This document shows positions 25,657 to 34,022 of a stretch of 64,000 bases of DNA, piece by piece; the stretch's first letter is position 1, and the number at the start of each line of letters is the position of its first letter. The position numbers and the translations under genes are program-made. Location: NCBI RefSeq assembly GCF_038002165.1, contig NZ_JBBOBR010000001.1:930001-994000 (forward strand), in the 5' to 3' direction. This stretch comes from Cytobacillus sp. FSL H8-0458. Lineage in GTDB: Bacteria > Bacillota > Bacilli > Bacillales > Cytobacillaceae. Under the pieces are notes generated by a model that saw nothing but the letters and a program-made list of their open reading frames with translations, was not told the origin of the DNA and did no database searches.

Positions 25657-26259
25657 TTAACGGCCGCCATCAGGATTCTCACACTCCACCACTAGAAATA
25701 ATCCTTTATAATAGGCAGTAACGTTGGTTATCTTCATGCCTGAGTCCTGAATAGTCTGAAGTGTATCCCGGTTCAGGTGGCAGCCGTCGCATATCCGTTT
25801 CCATAGAGGATTGAGCGCGTCCTGGGCAAATCCGAGAGCGGGCTGCGCCATTTTCACATGTTCAAAGAATAGTATTTTTGCCTGTGGCTTGCAGACTCGT
25901 TTGATCTCTGTGAGTGCTTGTTCAGGATTTGGGATTGTGCATAACACCAGAGTGGCAACTGCTGAATCAAATGTATTGTCAGCAAATTCAAGTTCTTCAG
26001 CAGACTGCCGGTGAATGTGAATAGGAACTGAAGCTGCATTTTTTCGAGAAAGTGATTTTTCAATCATTGCCTGATTTGGTTCAATGGCATCGACACGGTC
26101 CGCCTTTTGGTATAAGGGAAAGTTAATGCCTGTACCCGCTCCGATCTCGAGAACACGGCCGTCAGCCATGTTAAGGATCTCACTTCTGATTTTCTGAAAT
26201 TTTCTTTTCTCAAGAGGCTGCATGGCCAGATCATATAGGGAAGGGAATAAGCTGCTCAA
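25657..26259 (-). CDS. Class I SAM-dependent methyltransferase
   Basis: 200 residues from TTG 26259. SAM motif I is VLEIGAGTGINFPLY (residues 36-50), followed by VDAIEPNQAMIEKS, and NTFDSAVATLVLCTIPNPEQALTEIKRVCKPQAKILFFEHV. The C-terminal part ALNPLWKRICDGCHLNRDTLQTIQDSG resembles METTL7/UbiE-like small-molecule methyltransferases. Substrate unknown. Single gene with no operon partners. Confidence 0.85.
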   Translation of the reverse strand: MSSLFPSLYDLAMQPLEKRKFQKIRSEILNMADGRVLEIGAGTGINFPLYQKADRVDAIEPNQAMIEKSLSRKNAASVPIHIHRQSAEELEFADNTFDSAVATLVLCTIPNPEQALTEIKRVCKPQAKILFFEHVKMAQPALGFAQDALNPLWKRICDGCHLNRDTLQTIQDSGMKITNVTAYYKGLFLVVECENPDGGR

Positions 26260-26319
26260 TTATTTCACTCATTTCTTAATAGCTGTCTATTCTATTTTAC
26301 CCTTTTTCCAGAATGAAAC

Positions 26320-26350
26320 AAGCCGGCACCTCTATTGGAGGAGCCAGCTT
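26320..26350 (-). terminator. Terminator after the DUF169 gene
   Basis: On the minus strand AAGCTGGC / GCCGGCTT with an inner CTCC / GGAG-like pairing; weak T-tail. Confidence 0.55.
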
Positions 26351-26354
26351 TCAA

Positions 26355-27152
26355 TCAGGGGATGCTGTCGAACATCTCGTTCAGCTTCTCATATGTGTCC
26401 GGATATTTTGCCTCATACTGAAGGTAGGCTGGGACAGGGTAGCGCACACCGCCTTTGTGGGTTTGCTTTAATCCATCTGCAAATTCATCTGCCATGGAAA
26501 AAGGAATGGTGAAGGCCATTTCATGATCATGCGTCTGACCGAAGACCCTGTCCCCATAGCATGGGAGGATTACCTGCGGCTTACCGCTTTGTATTGTCTT
26601 AATAACAATATCAGCGCAATCTGCCCGGGCAGTAAAAGTGGAAGTAATTTCGCCGCCCGTATGATAGAGTGCGCCCGCCACCATTCTCATGACTTGCGCT
26701 GAATTCCCATAAACTGTGATAACATCCGGTTCAAATGCTGCTCTCCCCAGAGGAGCCATCAGCACTGTCCCGGCTTCCTCTTTTGTAAACTTGGGTACGG
26801 CAGCTTCGGTTAATGCGCCAAGATCACAGGTTTTTGTGTACATTCCATCTGTTAAATTTCCCTCAGAGTAATAGTCCAATTCCTCTTCAAACCCGAAAGC
26901 AATTTTGGCAATTGGGCATGATAAGTCTTCTTTGCCCATGGCAATCGCCCATCCATATCTTCTTGACATCGTCACACCCTGGCAGATGCTGAAAGTTTTG
27001 TTAAAGTCTCTTGCCGGACGCTTGACCCTGTCAGGTACAGAATCTTCCTTTTTCATAACTCTAATGGCAAGCGGGAAGGTGTCGGGACGAACATATGTAT
27101 GTATCGCAGTTTCCAGATCAGATAGCTTTTGAGCGTGAATGGCTCCCTGCAT
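26355..27152 (-). CDS. DUF169 family protein
   Basis: 265 residues, ATG 27152 after GGAGGG. The sequence has the DUF169 pattern: TFPLAIRVMKKED near the start, ICQGVTMSRRYGWAIAMGKEDLSCPIAKIAFGF with three conserved Cys in this half, and LYHTGGEITSTFTARADCADIVIKTIQSGKPQVILPCYGDRVFG. No catalytic function is established for the family; the Cys pattern suggests cofactor or metal binding (inference). Monocistronic, divergent from the SRPBCC/ArsR pair. Confidence 0.8.
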   Translation of the reverse strand: MQGAIHAQKLSDLETAIHTYVRPDTFPLAIRVMKKEDSVPDRVKRPARDFNKTFSICQGVTMSRRYGWAIAMGKEDLSCPIAKIAFGFEEELDYYSEGNLTDGMYTKTCDLGALTEAAVPKFTKEEAGTVLMAPLGRAAFEPDVITVYGNSAQVMRMVAGALYHTGGEITSTFTARADCADIVIKTIQSGKPQVILPCYGDRVFGQTHDHEMAFTIPFSMADEFADGLKQTHKGGVRYPVPAYLQYEAKYPDTYEKLNEMFDSIP

Positions 27153-27239
27153 TAAAAATCCCTCCTTAAGATATTATAAGTATTCTGTAGATTATATGGA
27201 TTAACCTGCATAGTTAGGCTTTATTTTTGCAAACATCTG

Positions 27240-27293
27240 TTGACATGAAACCAAAAGGTTTTATATGATTTAAATGGAACCAAAAGGTTTTAT
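27240..27293 (+). promoter_or_regulatory. Promoter with two ArsR-type operators
   Basis: TTGACA (27240-27245), 18-nt spacer, TATGAT (27264-27269). Two identical 16-mers AACCAAAAGGTTTTAT lie at 27249-27264 (inside the spacer) and 27278-27293, each with a palindromic AACC-N4-GGTT core, 29 bp apart. The ArsR-type repressor encoded second in the operon is the likely ligand. Confidence 0.7.
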
Positions 27294-27318
27294 TTTATAT
27301 ACAAAGGAGAACTTATAA

Positions 27319-27735
27319 ATGGAAACACTTCAGGATATTAAACAGACCGTCATTCTTAATGCGCCTATCGAAAAAGTCTGGAAGAAAGTTTCTACATCAG
27401 AAGGAATCGAAGCGTGGTTTATGCCAAATGATTTCAAGGCTGAACTTGGCTATGAATTTCATATTCAGTCCCCATTTGGCCCGTCTCCTTGTAAGGTGAC
27501 AGAACTGGATCAGCCAAACCGGCTTTCTTTTGAATGGGATAAGGATGGCTGGTTTGTATCTTTTATTTTAAAAGATTTGGACGGCAAAACTGAATTCACT
27601 CTTATACATGGCGGATGGAAACAGTCAGATGAACTGGTTGAGAAAGCTCAAGCCGAGAGTGCGGTTATTCGTGAAAGAATGTCTCATGGATGGACTGGAA
27701 TTCTTTCGAAGCTTAGCAAGGCTGTTGAGGAATAA
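27319..27735 (+). CDS. SRPBCC/AHSA1-domain protein
   Basis: 138 residues, ATG 27319. The helix-grip fold of the Aha1/START type is visible: [28 protein letters not shown] at the N-terminus, [17 protein letters not shown] in the middle and [16 protein letters not shown] as the terminal helix. Such small proteins bind hydrophobic ligands and are usually paired with an ArsR regulator, as here, where the next ATG overlaps the TAATGG stop region. Confidence 0.87.
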   Translation: METLQDIKQTVILNAPIEKVWKKVSTSEGIEAWFMPNDFKAELGYEFHIQSPFGPSPCKVTELDQPNRLSFEWDKDGWFVSFILKDLDGKTEFTLIHGGWKQSDELVEKAQAESAVIRERMSHGWTGILSKLSKAVEE

Positions 27736-28058
27736 TGGGTGCTTCTGCCAGGAAACATGATGTTTTTCAGGCAATCGCCGATCCTACGAGAAGAGAGGTT
27801 TTAAGGCTGCTTGCTGAAAAAGAACGCCCGATCTCAGAGATAAGCGCGCATTTCCCTATAAGCCGTACCGCCATATCAAAACATCTCCATATTCTCTCTG
27901 AAGCTGAATTAGTAAAGGGGGAAAAGGCGGGGAGAGAAAGAATTTACTATCTCCAGCCTGAGCCGCTGACTGAATTGAGGCAATGGCTGTCCTTTTATGA
28001 GCAATTCTGGAACAATAAGCTGCAAAAACTTAAATATATAGTTGAAGAAGATGAGTGA
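27735..28058 (+). CDS. ArsR-family repressor
   Basis: 107 residues, ATG 27735 overlapping the upstream stop by one base. Winged helix: FQAIADPTRREVLRLLAEKERPISEISAHFPISRTAISKHLHILSEAELV, then KAGRERIYYLQPEPL. No metal-binding Cys pair (the ELCVC-type box is absent), so it belongs to the non-metal SRPBCC-linked group. The C-terminal WLSFYEQFWNNKLQKLKYIVEE is typical of that group. Expected to repress its own promoter. Confidence 0.9.
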   Translation: MGASARKHDVFQAIADPTRREVLRLLAEKERPISEISAHFPISRTAISKHLHILSEAELVKGEKAGRERIYYLQPEPLTELRQWLSFYEQFWNNKLQKLKYIVEEDE

Positions 28059-28066
28059 TTTTCTGG

Positions 28067-28092
28067 AAAAAGAGCTTCCGCAGCTCTTTTTT
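28067..28092 (+). terminator. Terminator after the ArsR gene
   Basis: AAGAGCT / AGCTCTT stem with flanking A and T runs. Confidence 0.85.
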
Positions 28093-28173
28093 CTTTTGAA
28101 TGAAAATGAGGTCTTTCTTTTTAAAGATATAATATAATAATATTTGTGTTTACTATTTTGTGAAGGAGTCTTT

Positions 28174-29547
28174 ATGATGTATCAGACGTTTACTTTACAG
28201 GAGAAGATCAGGCAAATAACAATTATGTTAATTCCTATCCTAATCACGCAGCTTGGCATGTTTGCAATGGTCTTTTTTAATACAATTATGTCAGGGAGAT
28301 ATAATGCTTCAGACCTTGCAGGCGTAGCGATTGGCTCCTCCATTTGGAATCCGGTTTTTACTGGGCTTAGCGGGATTTTAATGGCTGTATCCCCAATTGC
28401 GGCTCAAGCAATTGGCGAAAAAAAGAACAATGAAGTTTCATCTATCGTAAAAAATGGCATCTTATTGGGTTGTATCATTGCCTTAGCAGTCATCCTATTG
28501 GGCTCAGTTTTGCTTGACCCTCTGCTTAATAGCATGAATCTGCCTGATGATGTGAAAGCAACATCTCGTGGCTATCTTGTAGGACTTAGCTTTGGAATCA
28601 TCCCTTTATTCATATTTAATGTTTTAAGATCTTTCATATATGCACTCGGCAAAACAAGAGTTGTGATGGTGATTTTATTTTGTTCACTTCCCATCAATTT
28701 CTTCCTGAATTATGTCCTGATTTTTGGCTATTGGGGATTTCCTGAATTGGGGGGTGCAGGAGGAGGGTATGCAACTTCTTTTACTTATTGGTTCATCCTT
28801 GTCATGACTGCACTTATTATCAAAACGAAGGATCCTTTTTCAAGCTATGCCATTTTCAGCGGCCTTAAGGAATTTTCATGGGATAAATGCAAAGAAATCT
28901 TAAAGATAGGCGTACCCATGGGACTGTCCATCTTTTTTGAAACGAGTATGTTTGCCGCGGTGACCATTTTAATCAGTAAGTTCAATGTAACAACTATTGC
29001 TGCATATCAGTCTGCATTAAACATTGTTTCCTTCCTGTATATGATCCCAATCAGCATTTCCATGGCACAGACCGTGTTAGTCGGATTTGAGGTGGGGGCA
29101 GGCAGGTATAAGGATGCAAAATCCTACAGCTGGCTGGGCATCTATCTGTCTATTTTAATTGCGCTGTTCACAGGCCTCCTGGTTGTATTTTTCCGCTATG
29201 AGGTGGCAGGCTTTTACTCTACTGATCAAGTGGTTATTGCCCTGACAGCCCATTTTCTGATTTATGCTCTGTTTTTCCAGATTTCCGATGCCATCCAGGC
29301 TACTGCGCAAGCGGCTTTAAGAGGATATAAAGATGTGAATATTTCTTTCGTAATCACACTGGTTTCTTATTGGCTGATCTGTCTTCCTGCTGGTTATGTT
29401 CTTGCGCACTATACAGACCTTGGCGCAACTGGTTACTGGCTTGGCCTTACGATCGGGCTTCTTGCTGCAGGTGTTTGCCTTTCAATGAGGCTCATTTTTA
29501 TCCAGAAGAGAAAATTCATAATTGAAGAGATCAGGGAAGCAGGCTAA
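28174..29547 (+). CDS. MATE-family multidrug efflux protein
   Basis: 457 residues from ATG 28174 (GAAGGAG five bases upstream; ATG 28177 equally possible). Twelve hydrophobic segments and the two MATE repeats are evident: ITQLGMFAMVFFNTIMSGRYNASDLAGVAIGSSIWNPVF in the first half and GLSIFFETSMFAAVTILISKFNVTTIAAYQSALNIVSFLYMIPISISMAQTVLVG in the second. NorM-like proteins export cationic drugs in exchange for Na+ or H+. Single gene. Confidence 0.92.
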   Translation: MMYQTFTLQEKIRQITIMLIPILITQLGMFAMVFFNTIMSGRYNASDLAGVAIGSSIWNPVFTGLSGILMAVSPIAAQAIGEKKNNEVSSIVKNGILLGCIIALAVILLGSVLLDPLLNSMNLPDDVKATSRGYLVGLSFGIIPLFIFNVLRSFIYALGKTRVVMVILFCSLPINFFLNYVLIFGYWGFPELGGAGGGYATSFTYWFILVMTALIIKTKDPFSSYAIFSGLKEFSWDKCKEILKIGVPMGLSIFFETSMFAAVTILISKFNVTTIAAYQSALNIVSFLYMIPISISMAQTVLVGFEVGAGRYKDAKSYSWLGIYLSILIALFTGLLVVFFRYEVAGFYSTDQVVIALTAHFLIYALFFQISDAIQATAQAALRGYKDVNISFVITLVSYWLICLPAGYVLAHYTDLGATGYWLGLTIGLLAAGVCLSMRLIFIQKRKFIIEEIREAG

Positions 29548-29590
29548 AACCGTCTCTCCGCTTATTGCGGGCATGGCGGTTTTTTTTTTG
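29546..29590 (+). terminator. Terminator after the MATE gene
   Basis: Outer AAAACCG / CGGTTTT and inner CCGC / GCGG stems, then nine Ts. The stem overlaps the stop codon. Confidence 0.82.
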
Positions 29591-29923
29591 CTAAATGCTG
29601 GCTAATGCACTGAAAACAAATTTATTTTTTTAAGAAAGTTTGGCAAATGGCACTGTATTCACGATTAAGCGGGAAGAAGAAGGGTAGGTATAAGCGGGGA
29701 GGACTTGTTTCCCTATTCTTTTTTGGGGGTGAATATAAACTCTGCATGCGAAAAATTATATTTCGCGGCAATTCTCAGCAGCTATATTATATGGATTTTT
29801 TTCATCTGTGGTAAGGTTCTACCAGCAGCATAATCATTTTTGACTCCGAAATAACCTTGAGGTTAGAATAATATTGTTCTTTAAATAGATGAATTAAACA
29901 CAAAAAGAGATGGAGGAAATTCG
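29591..29923. other. Non-coding region before the STAS-protein gene
   Basis: About 330 bp, no gene seen. It contains AT-rich promoter-like sequence near 29855-29890 and no recognisable repeat. Confidence 0.5.
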
Positions 29924-30955
29924 ATGGAGACTAAATCTTCCAAGTATGAAATAAATGTGAATGGATCTCTGTTTGAATGGGATCTGGATGATGCCACGTT
30001 TAAATTTGAAAATGACGAAGTGCTGGTGTTTTGGGTAAACACAGCTTTCAAGACTCTGCTGGACTCCATTGAGGAAATCTCTGGTGAAAAGTCTGCCGAG
30101 CTTGTTCTTGAAACCGCTGGCTACCGGACAGGGGAAATTGTCAGCAAATTTTATCTGGAATCGAATAAAGAAAAAGAAGACATTATTAATCATTTACCTA
30201 ATATGTATTTAACTGCCGGATGGGGAAAAACAGATATTGCATCCTTTAGTCTCGAAGATAAAAAAGCGATCATTCGTGTTAAAAATGGCTGGGAATATAA
30301 GATTAATGTGAAACAAAAAAAAGAAGCAGAAGGCACTTTTTTGCCTGGACATTGGGCAGGGGTGTTAAGCGGCCTGTTTGAAACAAAGGTATGGTATAAA
30401 GTGAGGCAAAGCCAGGTCCAGGGAGATCAGTATTCAGAATACGAATTTTTTGAGTCCGACATTACGCCCTCTCAGAATATCAGTGCCTTGATTAAAGAGC
30501 AGAATCAAAGCTCCCAGAAAAAGCTGGAAAAGGAAATTGCTGAGCAGACCAGAGTATTGTCTGAAATCATTAAAGAGATTTCTTCTCCTATAATTCCAGT
30601 GATCGATTCCATTTTGGTCATTCCTTTAGTAGGAAGATATGAGGAGCTGCGGGCGGAGGAGCTGCTGAACAGAACATTACTGAATCTTCCCCGTTATAAA
30701 GCAGAGTATTTAATCTTGGACTTAACTGCATTAAAGGGTGTTGATCAATATACTTTCGATTTTTTGCAGAAATTCGTCAAAGCAGCTTCCCTATTGGGCA
30801 CAAACTGCATATTTGTCGGGATATCACCTGAACTTAGCCTGCAAATAATCGAGAGCGGAAATAAAGAAACACAAATTCCTTGTTTTTCAGTTCTGCAGCA
30901 GGGAATCACACACGCGTTAGATCAAGTTGGATTGGAGATTTCCCCCAAAAAGTAA
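29924..30955 (+). CDS. RsbR-like stressosome protein: V4R-like N-domain plus STAS domain
   Basis: 343 residues, ATG 29924 after GATGGAGG. The C-terminal 120 residues are a STAS domain of RsbR type (SSPIIPVIDSILVIPLVGRYEELRAEELL, YLILDLTALKGVD, then LLGTNCIFVGISPELSLQII). The N-terminal half (FVNTAFKTLLDSIEEISGEKSAELVLETAGYRTGE-like, and LPGHWAGVLSGLFETKVWYKVRQSQVQGDQYSEYEFFES) resembles V4R/XylR-N ligand-binding domains rather than the globin fold of RsbRA. At the position where RsbR proteins have the phosphorylatable Thr after Asp (VDT), it has Gln275 (VDQ); Thr268 in DLT is kept. Likely a sensory stressosome subunit. Confidence 0.78.
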   Translation: METKSSKYEINVNGSLFEWDLDDATFKFENDEVLVFWVNTAFKTLLDSIEEISGEKSAELVLETAGYRTGEIVSKFYLESNKEKEDIINHLPNMYLTAGWGKTDIASFSLEDKKAIIRVKNGWEYKINVKQKKEAEGTFLPGHWAGVLSGLFETKVWYKVRQSQVQGDQYSEYEFFESDITPSQNISALIKEQNQSSQKKLEKEIAEQTRVLSEIIKEISSPIIPVIDSILVIPLVGRYEELRAEELLNRTLLNLPRYKAEYLILDLTALKGVDQYTFDFLQKFVKAASLLGTNCIFVGISPELSLQIIESGNKETQIPCFSVLQQGITHALDQVGLEISPKK

Positions 30956-30957
30956 AG

Positions 30958-30998
30958 AGTAAAAAACCAGCATTAAGGACCAATGCTGGTTTTTTACT
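30958..30998. terminator. Bidirectional terminator between convergent genes
   Basis: 17-bp perfect stem AGTAAAAAACCAGCATT / AATGCTGGTTTTTTACT with a 7-nt loop. Confidence 0.88.
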
Positions 30999-31012
30999 GC
31001 ATATTATTGTAA

Positions 31013-31642
31013 CTAGCCTTTGACAACATTACCTTCGGCGGGGATCGGATGAGTTTTTAACATTCTAGCAAAATGGAGTAAATTATAGGCCATTATTTTG
31101 GCATGCTCTCTTGTGAAATCATTGTCATAGCCCTTTGCTTCAATGAAGGAAGGTCCTGGGCCAGCCTCACCAACCCAATAAGTGTCAACGTTTGGAGGGA
31201 TGGTGAATCCCATATGGGAGAGTGAATATAGCACGGAGCGGGAAACTTGTTTAGCCCCATCTTCATTGCCAGTCACCACAACTCCGCCAACCTTGTTGTA
31301 ATAAATATACTGGCCTTTTTCATTGGTCAGACTGCTTCCTCCATATAATCTTTCGATTACTTTTGTGGTGATGCTGCTCTGCTCGCCAAGCCAGATGGGA
31401 GAACCAAGGATAAGGATATCTGCCTCTTCAACCTTCTTAAAAATATCCGGCCATTCATCCTCCTGATCTACAGCTTCAGAAGTAATACCGTAACCAATCC
31501 TAAAGTCTGCAGCTGTAATTACCTCTGTTTCCACTTCCGTTTCATCAAAAAATTTAACCACCTCATCTATAAGTGCACCGGTATTGGATGGTTCACTGCT
31601 TTTTTTTAGTGTACAGTTTAAAACTAAAGCCTTAATTGACAT
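31013..31642 (-). CDS. Flavodoxin-like NAD(P)H-dependent FMN reductase
   Basis: 209 residues, ATG 31642 with AAAGGGAGCTG upstream. The flavodoxin fold is seen in IKALVLNCTLKKSSEPSNTGALIDEV (phosphate loop), ADILILGSPIWLGEQSSITTKVIERL and GGVVVTGNEDGAKQVSRSVLYSLSHMGFTIPP. This matches the NADPH-dependent FMN reductase family, with reported roles in quinone or azo reduction. Monocistronic; physiological substrate not deducible. Confidence 0.87.
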   Translation of the reverse strand: MSIKALVLNCTLKKSSEPSNTGALIDEVVKFFDETEVETEVITAADFRIGYGITSEAVDQEDEWPDIFKKVEEADILILGSPIWLGEQSSITTKVIERLYGGSSLTNEKGQYIYYNKVGGVVVTGNEDGAKQVSRSVLYSLSHMGFTIPPNVDTYWVGEAGPGPSFIEAKGYDNDFTREHAKIMAYNLLHFARMLKTHPIPAEGNVVKG

Positions 31643-31882
31643 GTTCCATACAGCTCCCTTTCTATATATTCACTACTCTTAATTCCCTCTGCTAAGGACC
31701 AAAAACAATCAAAATGAAGGAAATGTGAGATATTCAACGAATTACATAATTTGGTGCGAGACTGGAGGGACTGAAATGACCTATGAAATGACGGTTCAAT
31801 TCCGGAGATGACTGCTATGGATCATCATTATGCAGAAAGAGAGAAGGTTATTTTGAAAGCTTGACATAAAAAGGAGGACATA

Positions 31883-32338
31883 ATGAAGATTCGAAAAATT
31901 GACCATTCAGAGGCCCCTCCTATGAATCTGCTATTATTGGCAGATCCTTCAATTGAATTTATTGAGGATTATGTAAATCGAGGGGAAACCTATATTGCTG
32001 AATTAAATGGAGAAGCAGTCGGCGTTTATATCCTTCTATCCACAAGGCCAGGAACATGTGAGATTGTAAATATTGCCGTTAGTGAAAAATATCAGGGTGA
32101 AGGCATCGGCAGAAACCTTCTTGAGCATGCAATAGAGCTTGCTTCCCAAGGCGGAAATAAGACCCTTGAAATTGGTACGGGGAATTCCAGTATTGGACAG
32201 CTGTCTCTTTATCAAAAATGCGGTTTTAGAATCACCGGGATCGATAAAGATTTTTTTGTACGGCATTACAAAGAAGATATCCTTGAAAATGGAATCCATT
32301 GCCGTGATATGATCAGACTGTCTATGGATTTGCAATGA
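31883..32338 (+). CDS. GNAT-family N-acetyltransferase
   Basis: 151 residues, ATG 31883 with AAAAGGAGGAC upstream. Acetyl-CoA motif A is VNIAVSEKYQGEGIGRNLLEHAIELA (about residues 66-91), followed by IGTGNSSIGQLSLYQKCGFRITGIDKDFF. Its stop overlaps the start of the nitroreductase-like gene by four bases (ATGA), so the two are co-translated. Confidence 0.88.
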   Translation: MKIRKIDHSEAPPMNLLLLADPSIEFIEDYVNRGETYIAELNGEAVGVYILLSTRPGTCEIVNIAVSEKYQGEGIGRNLLEHAIELASQGGNKTLEIGTGNSSIGQLSLYQKCGFRITGIDKDFFVRHYKEDILENGIHCRDMIRLSMDLQ

Positions 32339-32895
32339 AAGTGCCCCAAATGATTAGAACCAGCAGTGTAAAGGGCAGACTTTTTGTGGTTGTTCAGAAC
32401 CAGGAGCTACGTGAGAAAATTAAGAATGCCTCATGGGGAGCCTTCGGTAAACTGCCTCAAGCAAGCCATTTTGTTTTAATACTGGCAAGAACGAAAAAAG
32501 ATACAAAATATGATTCCCAGTATCTGCAGGATCATTTTAAAAATACCCTGAGAATGCCGGAAGAAATGATGGAAAAATATTTGCAGCGGATTGAGGAATT
32601 CCAGAAGTCCGATTTTGATCTTCTGGAAGGAGACCGCCCTCTCTTTGATTGGGCCTGCAAGCAAAGTTACATCGCACTTGGGAATATGATGACCGCTGCA
32701 GCACAAATTGGCATAGATTCCTGCCCAATTGAAGGGTTTGACATTGAAAAAATGAATAGGCTGCTGGATGAGGAAGGCTTGCTTGAAGAAGGAAGCTTCG
32801 GGCTGTCGGTAATGTGTGCCTTTGGTTACAGAGTAAATGACCCAAGGCAGAAAACACGCAGACCATTTGATGATATTATAAAGTGGATTGATTAG
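32335..32895 (+). CDS. Nitroreductase-family protein lacking the usual N-terminus
   Basis: 186 residues, ATG 32335 overlapping the GNAT stop. The body matches nitroreductases: WGAFGKLPQASHFVLILARTK, DRPLFDWACKQSYIALGNMMTAAAQIGIDSCPIEGFD and the end GYRVNDPRQKTRRPFDDIIKWID. The family normally begins 30-40 residues earlier with an RRSIR-type FMN-binding segment; here that segment is absent, and no such codons are visible in any frame upstream because the GNAT gene occupies the space. It may be a truncated, possibly inactive gene, or a subfamily form. Confidence 0.75.
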   Translation: MKVPQMIRTSSVKGRLFVVVQNQELREKIKNASWGAFGKLPQASHFVLILARTKKDTKYDSQYLQDHFKNTLRMPEEMMEKYLQRIEEFQKSDFDLLEGDRPLFDWACKQSYIALGNMMTAAAQIGIDSCPIEGFDIEKMNRLLDEEGLLEEGSFGLSVMCAFGYRVNDPRQKTRRPFDDIIKWID

Positions 32896-32925
32896 GAAAA
32901 GAGCTTTGACTCTTTTCCTATTTTT
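32894..32925 (+). terminator. Terminator after the nitroreductase-like gene
   Basis: AGGAAAAGAG / CTCTTTTCCT stem, six-base loop, then ATTTTTATT. Confidence 0.83.
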
Positions 32926-32973
32926 ATTGTTTTTAAAGGAGAATTCATTTTAAAGGGAGAACAATACTTTTGA

Positions 32974-33810
32974 ATGGCTTGCTTAAATGAGGTGGAAATT
33001 ATAAATCTAGTAATGAAAAGTGACTTAGCTGAGAGGCTTGACCAGACAGAGACAAATGTACTGCACTCCAGATTGACGGCAATTAAAAATCGGGAAGGAA
33101 ACCCGATGGGTGTGGAAATTCAAAGAATTGGCGGGACAACCGCTTTCGCTGCCAGGAATATTCCGGGTCCATCCTTTAATCTTGTAAAAGGATTCAACGA
33201 AGCAGATGCCGAAGCTCTGGATCAAATTATTGATTTCTATCAGGGAAAAGGAATTCCCATTCGATTGGAGATCACACCATTAAACGGATCATCAGATTTA
33301 CTGAAAATGCTTCATCAAAAAGGGTTCTACCAATGTGATTTCCATACCACTTTGTTTGCGGAACCTACAGATCTTGTAGACATTCCCATTAATGCCGATA
33401 TTGATATACGAAGGATGCAAGGAAGCGATTTTGATCTTTTCGGCGAGCTATATACAAAGGGGTTTGGAATGCCTGGATTCCTTAGCCAAGGAATAGCTGA
33501 AAATAATGAGGTTCTATATGACAATAGAAACTGGTTCTTTTATCTTGCCTTTATAAACAATGAACCAGCTGGAATAGGTGTGATTTTTATCGATGATGGG
33601 GCAGCGAATCTTGCGGCTGCGGCTGTTTTACCTGTTTTCAGAAACAGAGGGGTCCACAGCGCGCTTATTCAAGCCCGATTGTATCAGGCGATTACACAAA
33701 ATTCCGAGCTGGTGACAGGCCAGGCAAGGTTTGGTTCGGCAAGCCAGAACAATATGGAAAAAGCAGGCTTGAAAATTGGATATACAAAGGCAATCTGGAT
33801 AAAGGAATAA
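32974..33810 (+). CDS. GNAT-family acetyltransferase, two-domain
   Basis: 278 residues, ATG 32974; AAAGGGAG is about 14 bases upstream, a little far. The C-terminal half is a GNAT fold (IDIRRMQGSDFDLFGELYTKGF, FYLAFINNEPAGIGVIFIDDGAANLAAAAVLPVFRNRGVHSALIQARL). The N-terminal half (residues 1-130) looks like a degenerate GNAT domain with IGGTTAFAARNIPGPSFNLVKGF. Such tandem forms occur widely in Bacillaceae; acceptor unknown. Confidence 0.83.
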   Translation: MACLNEVEIINLVMKSDLAERLDQTETNVLHSRLTAIKNREGNPMGVEIQRIGGTTAFAARNIPGPSFNLVKGFNEADAEALDQIIDFYQGKGIPIRLEITPLNGSSDLLKMLHQKGFYQCDFHTTLFAEPTDLVDIPINADIDIRRMQGSDFDLFGELYTKGFGMPGFLSQGIAENNEVLYDNRNWFFYLAFINNEPAGIGVIFIDDGAANLAAAAVLPVFRNRGVHSALIQARLYQAITQNSELVTGQARFGSASQNNMEKAGLKIGYTKAIWIKE

Positions 33811-33814
33811 AACC

Positions 33815-33928
33815 ATGAATGAAGGCAGGAAGGTTCCAAAATGGACTGAGCGCGAAGACGCTCATCTATTTTATATAAGTTTAGGCTTTCAGTCAAAGAG
33901 TACCGGGTTTGTGAAAACTCTCCTTTAG
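33815..33928 (+). pseudogene. C-terminal fragment of a second GNAT acetyltransferase
   Basis: A 37-codon frame just after the GNAT gene reads TEREDAHLFYISLGFQSK then STGFVKTLL and stop. This is the usual last strand-helix-strand of GNAT proteins (AHxFYxxLGFxxxSTGFVK). No upstream part of such a gene remains, so it is a relic. Confidence 0.6.
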
Positions 33929-33992
33929 AAAGCGGAATCCATATTAAGTATTTATGGAGCCGTCTGTATTATATAGTGAAGGAAAAGGAAAA

Positions 33993-34014
33993 CCAGGCTG
34001 CTTAAACAGCCTGG
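33993..34014 (-). terminator. Terminator of brnQ
   Basis: CCAGGCTG / CAGCCTGG perfect 8-bp stem with 6-nt loop; on the minus strand TTTTCC follows. Confidence 0.78.
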
Positions 34015-34022
34015 AATTTTCT

